Notes under the pieces: generated by a model
The model's input: only the letters and a program-made list of their open reading frames with translations
Told to the model about the DNA's origin: nothing
Database searches by the model: none
In this document: positions 35,179 through 43,832 of the stretch, in pieces
How the letters are laid out: the number at the start of each line of letters is the position of its first letter
Position numbering within the stretch: the stretch's first letter is position 1
Source: G963674665 sp963674665
GTDB taxonomy: Bacteria; Desulfobacterota; Desulfovibrionia; Desulfovibrionales; Desulfovibrionaceae
DNA length: 64,000 nucleotides
Assembly: GCA_963674665.2 (NCBI GenBank)
Contig: CAXXPL010000001.1
Span: 62,001 to 126,000 of the forward strand
Reading direction: 5' to 3'
Program-made: the position numbers and the translations under genes

Positions 35179-36555
35179 TTATTTGTCGTTTTTCAACAAA
35201 ACATTGTAGAGACGTTCATCCCATTCCAGGGGCACGCGGACTTCCTTGAGCGTATCCCCCTCAGTGGGGTAGCTGAAAACGAAAACGCCGTTGAAAAAGA
35301 AATTGATGCGCTTGCCGCGTTTCACCACCAGGCAGTCGTTGAAGTTGGTGGCGTTTTCCCAGGGCAGCACGTCGGTGCTGTCGTGGCGAGTCTGAAAATA
35401 TGCCACCGGGTGCCTGTTGTCGTCCAGGTACATGACAAAGGCGAAGGGCTCGAACTTCTTGTTGGCGAAATGCAGCCGGAACATCTCGATGTTCAGGTCA
35501 TACTTGTAGTCCAGGGTCAGCATCTTTTTTACCAGGATGCGCAGAGTGAAGTCCTGCTCAGAGGTCACGGGCAGGATGACCATGGCCCTTTTTTGGCTCA
35601 AAGCGCCCAGGCTCTTGCCGTCCATGTCGCTGTAAACGCGCAGATTGTCACCCAGATCCGGGGCCATGTCACCGGAGTTCAGGTGGGAGAGGTCCAGGGA
35701 AAAGGCCGGTTTTTCCCGTTGCGCCAGGGTCTCGGTGCCTTTTGGCGGTCCCTTGTCTTCAGCCACTTTGCCGGGGATAAAGGATTCCAGTTCCATGGGC
35801 GCCACGATCAGTGACATGTTCAGGCAATAGGTGTTGCCGTCGGCGCCGCCCAGCTGGCCGTTCACCACCGCCGTGTCCAGCAGCTGTGTGCGCAGGAGAA
35901 ATGGGATCTCGGCCCCGGGAGCCACGTTCTGAATGATCCTGTCCAGGGCGGCCTGTTGGGCCTTGTTCTTGAGGTCGTCCTCGGTGAGGTCCGCGGCCTG
36001 GTAGCAGAAGTTTTCCAGGCTCGCCGTGACAGGGGCTGCCGTGGACAGGGATGATTTGTCCAGCCCGGCGCGGACCCTCACACACATCTCCCCGAAGACC
36101 TGGCCGTTGTAATAGGTGGGCTTGGAGAGAAGCTGCACTCGCTTGGCCAGGGACTGGTTGTACTCGGCGGGGAGCTTGCGCTGCAGGGGGCTGTCCGATT
36201 TCCCGGCATAGAGTTTGGAAATGAGCAGCCGAGTGGCTTCCTGCTTCACCTGCTCCACGAGATGTTTCTTGAATCCTTCCAGGCCTTTGGCTTCGTGTCC
36301 GGACATGCTGGCGCAGGCCGAGGCGTCCACGGCCAGATCCTGGCTGGTTCCGCCCGGGACGTCAAAGGGCGAGGTCTCGCCCTGTTGCACCGGGGTGACG
36401 TTGAACACGCTCTTGCTCCCCGCCACCGGAAGGGGTGCTTTTTTTGAAGCCTGGCCCTGAGCCTGGGGTGCGGCCTTCGGGGTGGTGGCATCGGCCGCGT
36501 GGAGAACGCAGGGCAACATGACGAGCAGAGCCAGCAGAATGGTGCTAGTTCGCAT
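35179..36555 (-). CDS. Exported protein of unknown function, paralogue of the upstream gene
   Basis: A 458-residue protein with a signal peptide (MRTSTILLALLVMLPCVLHAA). The middle part (about 60-290) includes GEMCVRVRAGL and LTEDDLKNKAQQAALDRII; the C-terminal part (about 340-458) looks like a beta-sandwich (FTLRILVKKM, LPWENATNFNDCLVVKRGKRINFFFNG). The same order and similar motifs occur in the gene just upstream, so the two are tandem paralogues. Its ATG 36555 overlaps the upstream stop by 11 bp, so they are translationally coupled. No known family recognised. A terminator follows at 35143. Confidence 0.75.
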   Translation of the reverse strand: MRTSTILLALLVMLPCVLHAADATTPKAAPQAQGQASKKAPLPVAGSKSVFNVTPVQQGETSPFDVPGGTSQDLAVDASACASMSGHEAKGLEGFKKHLVEQVKQEATRLLISKLYAGKSDSPLQRKLPAEYNQSLAKRVQLLSKPTYYNGQVFGEMCVRVRAGLDKSSLSTAAPVTASLENFCYQAADLTEDDLKNKAQQAALDRIIQNVAPGAEIPFLLRTQLLDTAVVNGQLGGADGNTYCLNMSLIVAPMELESFIPGKVAEDKGPPKGTETLAQREKPAFSLDLSHLNSGDMAPDLGDNLRVYSDMDGKSLGALSQKRAMVILPVTSEQDFTLRILVKKMLTLDYKYDLNIEMFRLHFANKKFEPFAFVMYLDDNRHPVAYFQTRHDSTDVLPWENATNFNDCLVVKRGKRINFFFNGVFVFSYPTEGDTLKEVRVPLEWDERLYNVLLKNDK

Positions 36556-38326
36556 TGGCGCCCCCTTGCTTGGGTGGAGGTTGGGGGCCGCCTTTTCCAA
36601 CCTTTGGCACTGCCGCGTTGTCCTGCGTCTGGGGCTGCCCCTGGGCCTGGGACTGCCCCGATGGCTGCGCCGGTTGCGGCTGTGCGGGAGGTTGCGTGGA
36701 TGCCTGAGCCGTGGCGTTACCCGCCGCGGACGGAGGCATGATCACAGGCGCGGTGGCATTGCCCCCTTTTGGTGGTGGGCCGGTCTTGGCAGGCTCCACG
36801 TGTGTGGGCTGGGAGTCCGGCTCCACGGGCATCTCGGCCTGGAGGTCGATCTCGTACAACAGGTCCGGATACGAGAGGTGCGTCTGAATATACTGGAACT
36901 CCTTGCCAGGGGAAGGCGCGGTGAGCACGAGTTCGTTGTCCGCATAGAACTTGACCGTGTGGTTGCCGCGCTCCACCGTGTAGGCGTGGATGCGGTTGGG
37001 CCACTGCAGGGGGATGAAGTTGGAGCTGACGAGTCTGTAGTGGTACTGGATCTGGAGGTCGCCCTTCTTGTCCAGCTGCAGGGTGGCGTGCACCGGGTCG
37101 CGGACATAATCCTGAAAGCGCAGGATGAAAAGGGGCAGGTCCACGGATTCACCCTTGCGCGGCATGGGCATGCGGTGGAAGAATCGCAGCCGGATGGTGA
37201 AATCCTGGAGGTGCAGGCTCTTGATGGAAACCAGATTGGTTTCCTTTTGCCCCTTGTTATCCTTCTTGACTGGATCCTTGACATCCTGGAGGCGCAGGTC
37301 CCTGATGCTGGCGTCCCCCTCCAGGAGGCCGTTGAGCCCCAGGACATGGGTGTTCCTGCCCAGGGCGTCGGGCTTGCCCTTGATCACGGCCACGTCATCG
37401 CCATACATGAGCAGAGCCTGCCCCAGGGGGTAGTGCTCGAGCCCCAGGCCGTAATGCCTGGTCTGGACTTTCGGTGGGGGCGGGGGCACGGGCTTGTCCT
37501 TTTGCGCGCGCTGAATCCCGGCGAACACCTGCACGGCCATGGGGGTGTATACCGCCTTGTAGCGGCAGCAATAGGTGGAGGACGGTGCGTCGTACGCCTC
37601 CTTGAGGATCGAGAATTGGCTGAGCATGGCGGTCAGGGTCTTTGTGTCCGCGTCCTTGAGAGAGGGCTCGTGCCTGGTCAGCATGGCGGCCAGGGAATCC
37701 CGCAGGGCCTTGTCCTTGAGCTGCTCCTTGGAGAGCCCTTTCTGGCTGAGGCAGGGGACCCGCTCAGCCTGCCAGACCCGCAGGTCGTCGCAACCTGTTT
37801 CCACCAGTCCACCCTTCACGTCTATGCACAGGTCGCCGATGTTCTTGCCGTTGGTGAATTTCTCGTCCTCGATGCGGATACAGCGCAGCACGGTGCTGCG
37901 CAGCTTTTCAGGGATGTCCCAGCCCTTGGAGAACAGATGCTTGGCCAGGTACTTGTCATGCAGCGCGTCGAGCAGGAGCTTGTTCTGGGCGCTTTTGTGC
38001 AACAGGTCCTGGAGGTCCTGGAGCTTGGCTCCGGGATGATCCTTGGAGAGTACGCAGTCCTGGGCACTCAGGCCATAGGCCACGTCCGGGTCGATGACCG
38101 GCTCGGTGGCGGAGGAAGCGTCGAATCCGGGAAGTCTCTTTGAAGGGGCGGCCTGGGTGGCATTGGAGTCGGCCTTTTTTCCGCCCCCTGATTCGGTGAG
38201 CACCGCGCAGCCGGTCAGGAACAGCGGAGGCAACAGGGCCAGGACCGCCAGCAGCGGCAACAGGACGCCTATATGGGCGGATATGGGGCGGTGGTTTTGC
38301 TCCAGCATAATCAATTTTTCTGGCAT
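36545..38326 (-). CDS. Predicted lipoprotein of unknown function, paralogue of the downstream gene
   Basis: A protein of about 593 residues with a lipoprotein signal (hydrophobic run ending LFLTGC, Cys about residue 40). The region after it shows DLCIDVKGGL and LSKEQLKDKALRDSLAAML, matching positions in the downstream paralogue. A beta-rich C-terminal domain (FTIRLRFFHRM, YTVERGNHTVKFYADNELV) follows and then a Pro/Gln/Ala-rich tail of about 80 residues. It is transcribed divergently from the TssB-TssC fusion gene, 290 bp away, and coupled to its paralogue. ATG 38326 places the signal at the N-terminus; the ribosome-binding site is weak. Confidence 0.75.
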   Translation of the reverse strand: MPEKLIMLEQNHRPISAHIGVLLPLLAVLALLPPLFLTGCAVLTESGGGKKADSNATQAAPSKRLPGFDASSATEPVIDPDVAYGLSAQDCVLSKDHPGAKLQDLQDLLHKSAQNKLLLDALHDKYLAKHLFSKGWDIPEKLRSTVLRCIRIEDEKFTNGKNIGDLCIDVKGGLVETGCDDLRVWQAERVPCLSQKGLSKEQLKDKALRDSLAAMLTRHEPSLKDADTKTLTAMLSQFSILKEAYDAPSSTYCCRYKAVYTPMAVQVFAGIQRAQKDKPVPPPPPKVQTRHYGLGLEHYPLGQALLMYGDDVAVIKGKPDALGRNTHVLGLNGLLEGDASIRDLRLQDVKDPVKKDNKGQKETNLVSIKSLHLQDFTIRLRFFHRMPMPRKGESVDLPLFILRFQDYVRDPVHATLQLDKKGDLQIQYHYRLVSSNFIPLQWPNRIHAYTVERGNHTVKFYADNELVLTAPSPGKEFQYIQTHLSYPDLLYEIDLQAEMPVEPDSQPTHVEPAKTGPPPKGGNATAPVIMPPSAAGNATAQASTQPPAQPQPAQPSGQSQAQGQPQTQDNAAVPKVGKGGPQPPPKQGGANAN

Positions 38327-38616
38327 ATTGGCCGAGATTAAAAAAAAAAGCAAAGCAAATGCGCATCTGTTCCGGAGATGTGTGGCCGCGACCCTTGCGT
38401 GTTGCGTCGAAATGGTGGAAGAAAAGAATGGAATTTTATACTGTTGGCACTCATTTCCAGCGGGGGCGGGATAAGGCGTATCACGCAGGGCAGGCACTTC
38501 CCAAACTTATTATCGGCTTCGGCCATCAATAGTCTTGGAAGCGCATTCAGCGGGAGTGTCCCCACGCTCCTGGAACGAAAAAAACGCGAGGCATCGCGCG
38601 GACATTGGAGGCTACC

Positions 38617-40215
38617 ATGGCTTCGGCAGCGCAGTTCGACGATTTTCCCTACAATATTCTGGCAGTGGCCCCTTTTGCCCCGGCTCCCGATTATGACGGC
38701 ACGCCCCCGAAGCGTATTCGGGTGGACCTTTCGAGTCTGGACGAGGCCCTGGAATCGCTCTCCCCGAACCTGCGTATCGAGGTGCCCAAGCAGTACTGCC
38801 CCGAATCCTGGGTCACTGTGGCACCCCGCTCCTTGCGTGATTTTCGCCCCGAGCGGCTGATCCACGTCTGCCCCTATCTGGATGCCCTGGATGGCGCTCG
38901 CAAACTGATGACCGAGGCCAGGAGTTCAGGCGGCGACGCCGGGGCCGTTGCCCGGGATATCCGTGGGAAATGGCCGCAACTGCCCCTGGATCTGGACACT
39001 GGAGACGCGTCCGCGTCCGCTTCCTCCAGCGCCAGCGCGGTGGACGACATCCTGGCCATGGTTGCGGCGCCCCAGGCTCCGACCCAGAGTGGAATCTCCG
39101 GCTGGATTACGCAGGTGGAGGGGCTCATGGCCGGGGTGCTGGACGCCATCTATGCGGATGCAGGCTATCGGGCCTGCGAGGCCTCCTGGAGAGGAGCGCG
39201 GCTGGTGCTGGAACAATCCGGCGCAAAAGAGGGGGGCGGTATCGCCCTTTACCTGGCCAACGTGCCCACCCACGACGCCTCGGTGCTGGCCAGGGTGCTG
39301 GAGGATCTGATCCCGGAGCTGGCCGGGGAGCTGCCAAACCTGGCCCTGGTGGACGCATTTCTGGACAGCGCGCCCCAGCGCATAGAGCTGGCGCGCAAGG
39401 TCGCGGCCTTTGCCGAGACACTGCTCCTGCCCACATACGTGGGCGTGGGGCCCGAGTTTTTCCGCCTGGAGTCCTGGGCCGGGTTGGGGCGCATTCCATA
39501 CGTGCAGCATTTTCTCGAGGACATGGCCTTTGCCAAGTGGCGCAATCTGCGCAAAGAGGCGGGGGCACAGTGGCTGGCCGCCGGGATGAACGGACTGCTG
39601 GCCCGCCCCCCCTATGGTCAGGACAATCCTCCGCGTACGCCGTTCTTTACCGAGCGCACCCCATTGTGGCTGAACCCGGTATGGGGGCTCGGAGCGCTCA
39701 CGGCCATGAGCGTTGCCAGGCATGGCTGGCCAAGCAGGGTCACGGACTATCACAGTGTGCAACTCGCCAATCAGCCTGTGCTCGATGTGGACAACGGCTC
39801 CATGGCCTGTCAGACCCCCCTGGGTGAGGACCGCGTGGCCGAGTTCGCCGGCGCGGGATTCGCCCCCTTGCTGGGGGCGCAGTACAAGGACATCGCCCTT
39901 GCTCCCATGCTCCATTCCATCGCCGGGGAGGATCTGTCGCCGCAGCTGTTCCTGAACAGGGTGCTTGGCTTCCTGTTCTGGTGCAAGGACAACCTGGCCG
40001 CGCAGATCGAGTCCGACGGCTTCCAGGGCGTGGCCGAGAACCTGCAGGCCGCTTTTGGGTTCTTCTGGCAAAAGACCGGGCACGCGACACCCGGAGATTT
40101 GGAGATCAAGGCCGGAGAGAGCGAGGAGGGGTCGCTGCCCCTGGCCATCCGGTTCACTCCGCCGCATGACGTGCTCCCCGCCGCACAGACCCTGGAGTTC
40201 ACCTTTTCCTGGTAG
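38617..40215 (+). CDS. TssB-TssC (VipA-VipB) fused contractile-sheath-like protein
   Basis: A 532-residue protein joining both type VI secretion sheath subunits. Residues 1-105 resemble TssB/VipA: PFAPAPDYDGTPPKRIRVDL, LESLSPNLRIEVP, and RSLRDFRPERLIHVCPYLDAL. After a Ser/Ala/Asp-rich linker (about 130-145), residues 155-530 resemble TssC/VipB: YRACEASWRGARLVLEQ, AKWRNLRKEAGAQWLAAGMNG, LARPPYG, PVWGLGALTAMSVARHGWPS and a C-terminal LPLAIRFTPPHDV. ATG 38617 lies six bases after GGAGG. No baseplate, tube or ClpV gene is nearby. Family assignment comes from motifs; the structure it builds is unknown. Confidence 0.82.
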   Translation: MASAAQFDDFPYNILAVAPFAPAPDYDGTPPKRIRVDLSSLDEALESLSPNLRIEVPKQYCPESWVTVAPRSLRDFRPERLIHVCPYLDALDGARKLMTEARSSGGDAGAVARDIRGKWPQLPLDLDTGDASASASSSASAVDDILAMVAAPQAPTQSGISGWITQVEGLMAGVLDAIYADAGYRACEASWRGARLVLEQSGAKEGGGIALYLANVPTHDASVLARVLEDLIPELAGELPNLALVDAFLDSAPQRIELARKVAAFAETLLLPTYVGVGPEFFRLESWAGLGRIPYVQHFLEDMAFAKWRNLRKEAGAQWLAAGMNGLLARPPYGQDNPPRTPFFTERTPLWLNPVWGLGALTAMSVARHGWPSRVTDYHSVQLANQPVLDVDNGSMACQTPLGEDRVAEFAGAGFAPLLGAQYKDIALAPMLHSIAGEDLSPQLFLNRVLGFLFWCKDNLAAQIESDGFQGVAENLQAAFGFFWQKTGHATPGDLEIKAGESEEGSLPLAIRFTPPHDVLPAAQTLEFTFSW

Positions 40216-40241
40216 GCGGGAGGAACAGGTAAGTTAATTTC

Positions 40242-40334
40242 CCGGGGGGAAACCTTTCTGCAGAGCGGCAGCCGTTAGGCGCAGTCGTTTCGCGCCTTAC
40301 GGATGGCGACAGCAGCGATAAGATTTCCCCCCGG
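40242..40334. repeat. Dispersed palindrome with a second hairpin nested in its loop
   Basis: The outer arms CCGGGGGGAAACCTT (from 40242) and AGATTTCCCCCCGG (to 40334) are those of the dispersed family, but the loop is about 60 nt longer. It holds another hairpin: CCGTTAGGCGC (40272-40282) with GCGCCTTACGG (40292-40302), one mismatch. It lies 26 bp after the sheath-like gene and 75 bp from the convergent SGNH gene. Confidence 0.65.
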
Positions 40335-40408
40335 ACTCCTTCCCAAGATTTTGATAGTAATAAATTCAGGATGTTCTAGAATGGAGGGCGCGAAGGAAAG
40401 AGCCTCTT

Positions 40409-41521
40409 TCAGCTTTCCTTTGTAAAAACTTCGTCCAGGACCTTCCTGAACATGTGGCGGTGGAACAGCGGGCCGGGGTGGTCGTCGTAGCCGTAGATGC
40501 TGTCCAACACGAAACTGTCGGCCGTGCGCGGGCGGGCATCCACGATCATGACCCCGCGCTGGCGCAGGTGCTCGATGGCCGGGTCGCCGTCCCGGCCGCT
40601 GATGAACAGGACCACGAACTTCGCCCTGGTGCTGTCCAGGAGTTCGTCGTGCATGGCGTTGATGACCCGGTCCCGCTCCTCGTCGCCTATTGCGGGCTTA
40701 TCGCAGTATCCATCATTTGTGGGGCAATACATGCCCACGTAGTCTATGGAGACGCCGTCTTCAGTGACCCTGCCCCGGGGGTAGAGCAGGGATTCACTGT
40801 TTTTTTCATATTCAGGTGGCAGTTTCTCCAGCCCCGAACTCAGGGCCTTGATCCACCCCGGATCGGCCACGTTCCTCTCCTTGTAGAAGTTGGCGTAGCC
40901 CATGATGACCACGTCGTTCTCTGTCATGGAGTCCTTCAGGGTCCTGTGGCGGAGTAGGGCGTTTATTGTGGAGTACCCGGCCTGGGCAAAGTTCCGTACG
41001 CCCCACCCCTTGTCGCGGAGAGCGGTCTGCAGGTGCCAGGCCATGCTGTTCTCGTCGTCCATACCCCATCCGAACACCCAGGAGTCGCCGTAGATGTAGA
41101 CCGTGCGCTCACCCTGCACTGGCGAGGGCGCGGTGGCGCGGGAAAAGTCTTTCAAGATGGTGGCGCTCCAGCGATAGGGCTTGTCCTTGTGGGGGCTGGA
41201 GATCGTGAATCGATAGGTGGCGGGTTTGGGGCCGTACCCCTGCAAGGGGTCGTGGGTGTTGTAGGGGGTGGGTTCGCTGGTGGTCGTCTCGCCGGTGTGC
41301 ATGATGTCGTTGATGTGCAGCGCCAGGGAGAGCATTGGACTGTATTTGAATTTCTCCGTTGAAAACGAGGGGCGACTAACATGGCTGAGATACAGGAACG
41401 TACCCCATGACAGCAGGATATCGCAGGCGAGATAAAGCACGAGAAACGTGCCCAGAATGCCGAGAATTATTCTTTTCAAGGCTTGTTCCAGTGATGGTTC
41501 TGCAATCCGGAGAAGAGCCAT
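40409..41521 (-). CDS. Membrane-anchored SGNH/GDSL hydrolase-like protein
   Basis: A protein of about 370 residues with one N-terminal membrane segment (ILGILGTFLVLYLACDILL) and an SGNH-like fold outside: block I IYGDSWVFGWGMDDENS with the nucleophile Ser, block III-like VIMGYANFYKE, and block V YDDHPGPLFH with the Asp-x-x-His pair. Such proteins often remove or add acyl groups on surface sugars; the substrate is unknown. The start ATG 41521 is a choice; TTG 41479 is possible. It is convergent with the sheath-like gene. A second SGNH protein lies at 42805. Confidence 0.78.
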   Translation of the reverse strand: MALLRIAEPSLEQALKRIILGILGTFLVLYLACDILLSWGTFLYLSHVSRPSFSTEKFKYSPMLSLALHINDIMHTGETTTSEPTPYNTHDPLQGYGPKPATYRFTISSPHKDKPYRWSATILKDFSRATAPSPVQGERTVYIYGDSWVFGWGMDDENSMAWHLQTALRDKGWGVRNFAQAGYSTINALLRHRTLKDSMTENDVVIMGYANFYKERNVADPGWIKALSSGLEKLPPEYEKNSESLLYPRGRVTEDGVSIDYVGMYCPTNDGYCDKPAIGDEERDRVINAMHDELLDSTRAKFVVLFISGRDGDPAIEHLRQRGVMIVDARPRTADSFVLDSIYGYDDHPGPLFHRHMFRKVLDEVFTKES

Positions 41522-41789
41522 GCACGGTGCACGGGACAGGTTTCTCCTTTTCCAGCATCGTAAGGCAATGTCAAGCCGGAATGGCATACGTGTTGAACAA
41601 AACAAGAACCATAGGTTCTGTTTCAATAAAAATCGGAATCTCAGGTTCTCTTTATGTAATATTCTGAAATATTATGACAAACAAACCAAAGCAGGAGACG
41701 TTGCGCACGATCACCCGGATGGCATTGCCCTTTGAGGACAAAACGAGATCAGATAGTTCTGATTTTTTCGTTTTATGGAGAGTTTATTC

Positions 41790-41856
41790 TATAATTTCAT
41801 AGTGTTGCATACAAATTGCAAAAATACAACCAAAATCATGAGGTGTTGACGCAACA
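41790..41856 (+). promoter_or_regulatory. Promoter region with TGTTG-type half-sites
   Basis: TATAAT at 41790-41795 in an A/T-rich context is followed by TGTTGCA (41803-41809) and the perfect inverted repeat TGTTG-ACG-CAACA (41844-41856), just upstream of the 51-residue gene. The half-site equals that of the palindrome at 25959. No good -35 is seen at the right distance. A repressor site is plausible but unproven. Confidence 0.45.
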
Positions 41857-41883
41857 GTTTACAGAACGTGCATGGAGGATGTC

Positions 41884-42039
41884 ATGCGTATGGAGCGGAA
41901 GGTCTGGGTGGCGTTGAGCGACCAGGCCAAAAAGCAGTATCAGGACTGGTTCGGGGATGTGCAGTTGGAGGACGAAAGTTCGAAAATCAGACCATTGTGC
42001 AAGGAAATGAAGAGGCGGGATTTGAAGCAGGTCCTGTAA
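41884..42039 (+). CDS. 51-residue protein of unknown function
   Basis: A short frame starting ATG 41884, five bases after GGAGG, and ending TAA 42037-42039. The product is charged and probably helical (MERKVWVALSDQAKKQYQDW, then CKEMKRRDLKQVL). In-frame ATG codons at 41872 and 41890 are alternatives. Good ribosome-binding site and codon use support a real gene. It lies 97 bp before the cytochrome c3 gene on the same strand and may be cotranscribed. No family is recognised. Confidence 0.55.
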   Translation: MRMERKVWVALSDQAKKQYQDWFGDVQLEDESSKIRPLCKEMKRRDLKQVL

Positions 42040-42135
42040 AAGGCATGTATGTTGACTTTATGGCAAGCATTGACTGCCATGGCGCAAAGGCGTAGCGATA
42101 TTGTAGTCGAAACCCTATCGCCAGGAGGAAGTCAG

Positions 42136-42534
42136 ATGCGTAAAATGATTGTGAGCCTTTTCGTGAGTGGGGCGCTGGTGCTCCTCTTCGCCTTGCCCTC
42201 CATATCCCAGACCGCTCCGGCCGAGGATATCACCATGGCCTATCTGCCAAAAAAGACGGTAATCTTTAAGCATTCGGCCCACAAGGAACTGGATTGCAAG
42301 AAATGCCATCACATGTGGGAGAAGGAGGGTGACCCCCGTAAGTGCACCACCAGCGGTTGCCACGACGTCTTTGACAGCAAGGACAAGACCGAGCACAACC
42401 TCTACAAGACCATCCATGGCAAGGGCTCGGACGCAGCCACAGGCTGCCTGCAATGCCACAAGGAAGAGGCCAAGAAGAACAAGGATAAGAAAAAGGAACT
42501 CACGGGCTGCGCCGGCTCCTACTGCCATCCCTAA
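42136..42534 (+). CDS. Periplasmic tetraheme cytochrome c3 (class III)
   Basis: A 132-residue precursor with a signal peptide (MRKMIVSLFVSGALVLLFAL) and four c-type heme sites: CKKCHH, CTTSGCH, CLQCH and CAGSYCH. The alternating CX2CH / CX4CH spacing is that of type I cytochrome c3. The FKHSAHKEL region supplies an axial His. It carries electrons in the periplasm between hydrogenases and transmembrane complexes in Desulfovibrio relatives. ATG 42136 follows AGGAGG. A clear terminator at 42557 ends the unit. Confidence 0.95.
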   Translation: MRKMIVSLFVSGALVLLFALPSISQTAPAEDITMAYLPKKTVIFKHSAHKELDCKKCHHMWEKEGDPRKCTTSGCHDVFDSKDKTEHNLYKTIHGKGSDAATGCLQCHKEEAKKNKDKKKELTGCAGSYCHP

Positions 42535-42556
42535 GCGATACGTTCCGGAAACACGC

Positions 42557-42592
42557 AAACGCCTCGTCAATCTTGACGGGGCGTTTCGTTTT
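42557..42592 (+). terminator. Rho-independent terminator of the cytochrome c3 gene
   Basis: AAACGCCTCGTCAA and TTGACGGGGCGTTT pair with one G-U around TC and are followed by CGTTTT. It lies 23 bp after the stop codon. Confidence 0.85.
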
Positions 42593-42717
42593 CCGTGCGA
42601 ATGGCTCGAATACTTGAGTAAAAGCGGCGAGTGGCGTAAGTACCCCATCAAAATTACAGTGCTGCATAGGCTTTCTCAGGCGCTCCTCTTGAACTTCCCC
42701 AAGTGACGAGGTTTTGG

Positions 42718-42765
42718 AAGGGGGGTACGAGGAGGAGATCCTTTTTCAGAAGGTTTCCCCCTTGT
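42718..42765. repeat. Degenerate member of the dispersed palindrome family
   Basis: AAGGGGGG and CCCCCTT arms enclose CCTT/AAGG and a longer irregular loop. It lies 40 bp before the second SGNH gene, with the TTTTGG prefix shared by other members. Confidence 0.5.
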
Positions 42766-42804
42766 AGGCCGCCTTTCGACTACCTTACGCAACAAGGAGA
42801 TGTC

Positions 42805-43758
42805 ATGGGCCATTCGAACCGCCGCCGCACGCATCTGCTGGAGTGGGCTCTGCTGATCTGCTCCATTGTCGCGATGTTCATGCTTTTTGAAGGATATTTC
42901 AGATACTTCCGTATCGTGACCGATGGCTTCAACTTCACCCTCTCGGCCCGGCAATGGTTCAGGGAGCATTGGCGCCCCATCAACAGCCAGGGCTTGCGGG
43001 ATGTGGAGCATGATTTTTCCACCCCGGGCTGCAAGGTCTTCGTTGTGGGGGACTCCTTTGTGGCGGGGCACGGCATAGAGAATATCGACGACACCTTTGG
43101 ACGGCGTCTGCAACTGGATAGCGGTGACGCCTTCGAGGTTGCCCTGGTGGGCAAGAACGCCCTGGACACCCAGGGGGAGTTCGAACTGCTGCAATCCATG
43201 GGGCACACACCGGATCTCATGGTGCTGTCCCACTTCGTGAACGACGTCGAGGGCGCGCTCATGGCCGCGGGAAAGGACATGCCACACCTGGTGGACATGC
43301 CAGGCGGGTTGCTGGCCATGGTCAACCACTCATACCTGCTCAACCATATCTACTGGCGGGTGTTCAAGACAGGGGACATGGCCGAGGCCTCGAGAAACTA
43401 CACGGCCTGGATCGACTCGGGGTATACGGACCCGAAGATCTTCGCCCTGCACCAGCAGGCGCTACGCGAGTTCGTGGAGTACGCCCGCAAGAACGAGAGT
43501 CCCCTGATCGTGGTGGTCTGGCCCTTTTTGAGCGACGTGACCGGTTCCCTCAAATACACCGCGCCGGTGGTGCGGTGGTTTCAGGAGCAGGGCGTGACGG
43601 TTCTGGACCTGGGCACGCATTTTCAAGGACGCCCCCCTGAGGAACTGGTGGTCAATCCTTTTGACGCCCATCCCAACGTGGCAACCTCGGCCGAGGTGGC
43701 CTCACTGCTGCTCCCCCTGGTTGAGCAGCGTCTGCCCGCGTCCTGCGGCAAGAAGTAG
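42805..43758 (+). CDS. Membrane-anchored SGNH/GDSL hydrolase-like protein
   Basis: A 317-residue protein with an N-terminal anchor (LLEWALLICSIVAMFMLFEGYF) and an SGNH-like domain: block I FVVGDSFVAGHGIEN with the Ser, SHFVNDVEG, and NPFDAHPN with Asp-x-x-His near the end. It resembles the SGNH protein encoded at 40409 in layout, though sequence similarity is limited to the motifs. ATG 42805 follows AAGGAG. The substrate is unknown; esters on envelope sugars are the usual targets. Confidence 0.78.
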   Translation: MGHSNRRRTHLLEWALLICSIVAMFMLFEGYFRYFRIVTDGFNFTLSARQWFREHWRPINSQGLRDVEHDFSTPGCKVFVVGDSFVAGHGIENIDDTFGRRLQLDSGDAFEVALVGKNALDTQGEFELLQSMGHTPDLMVLSHFVNDVEGALMAAGKDMPHLVDMPGGLLAMVNHSYLLNHIYWRVFKTGDMAEASRNYTAWIDSGYTDPKIFALHQQALREFVEYARKNESPLIVVVWPFLSDVTGSLKYTAPVVRWFQEQGVTVLDLGTHFQGRPPEELVVNPFDAHPNVATSAEVASLLLPLVEQRLPASCGKK

Positions 43759-43771
43759 GGATGTGATGTCT

Positions 43772-43809
43772 TGAGGGGGAAGAGGCTCTTTGAAGAACCT
43801 CTTCCCTCA
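43772..43809. terminator. Palindrome of the dispersed family between convergent genes
   Basis: TGAGGGGGAAGAGG and CCTCTTCCCTCA pair around CTCTTTGAAGAA. It lies 13 bp after the SGNH stop codon and 23 bp from the stop codon of the convergent chemoreceptor gene. Confidence 0.75.
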
Positions 43810-43832
43810 TGCGTCACGGCTGCCGGCCCCGT

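Noticed and set aside
36482..38143. 553-codon plus-strand frame
   Set aside because: Antisense shadow of the two exported proteins; no ribosome-binding site and shadow-like composition.
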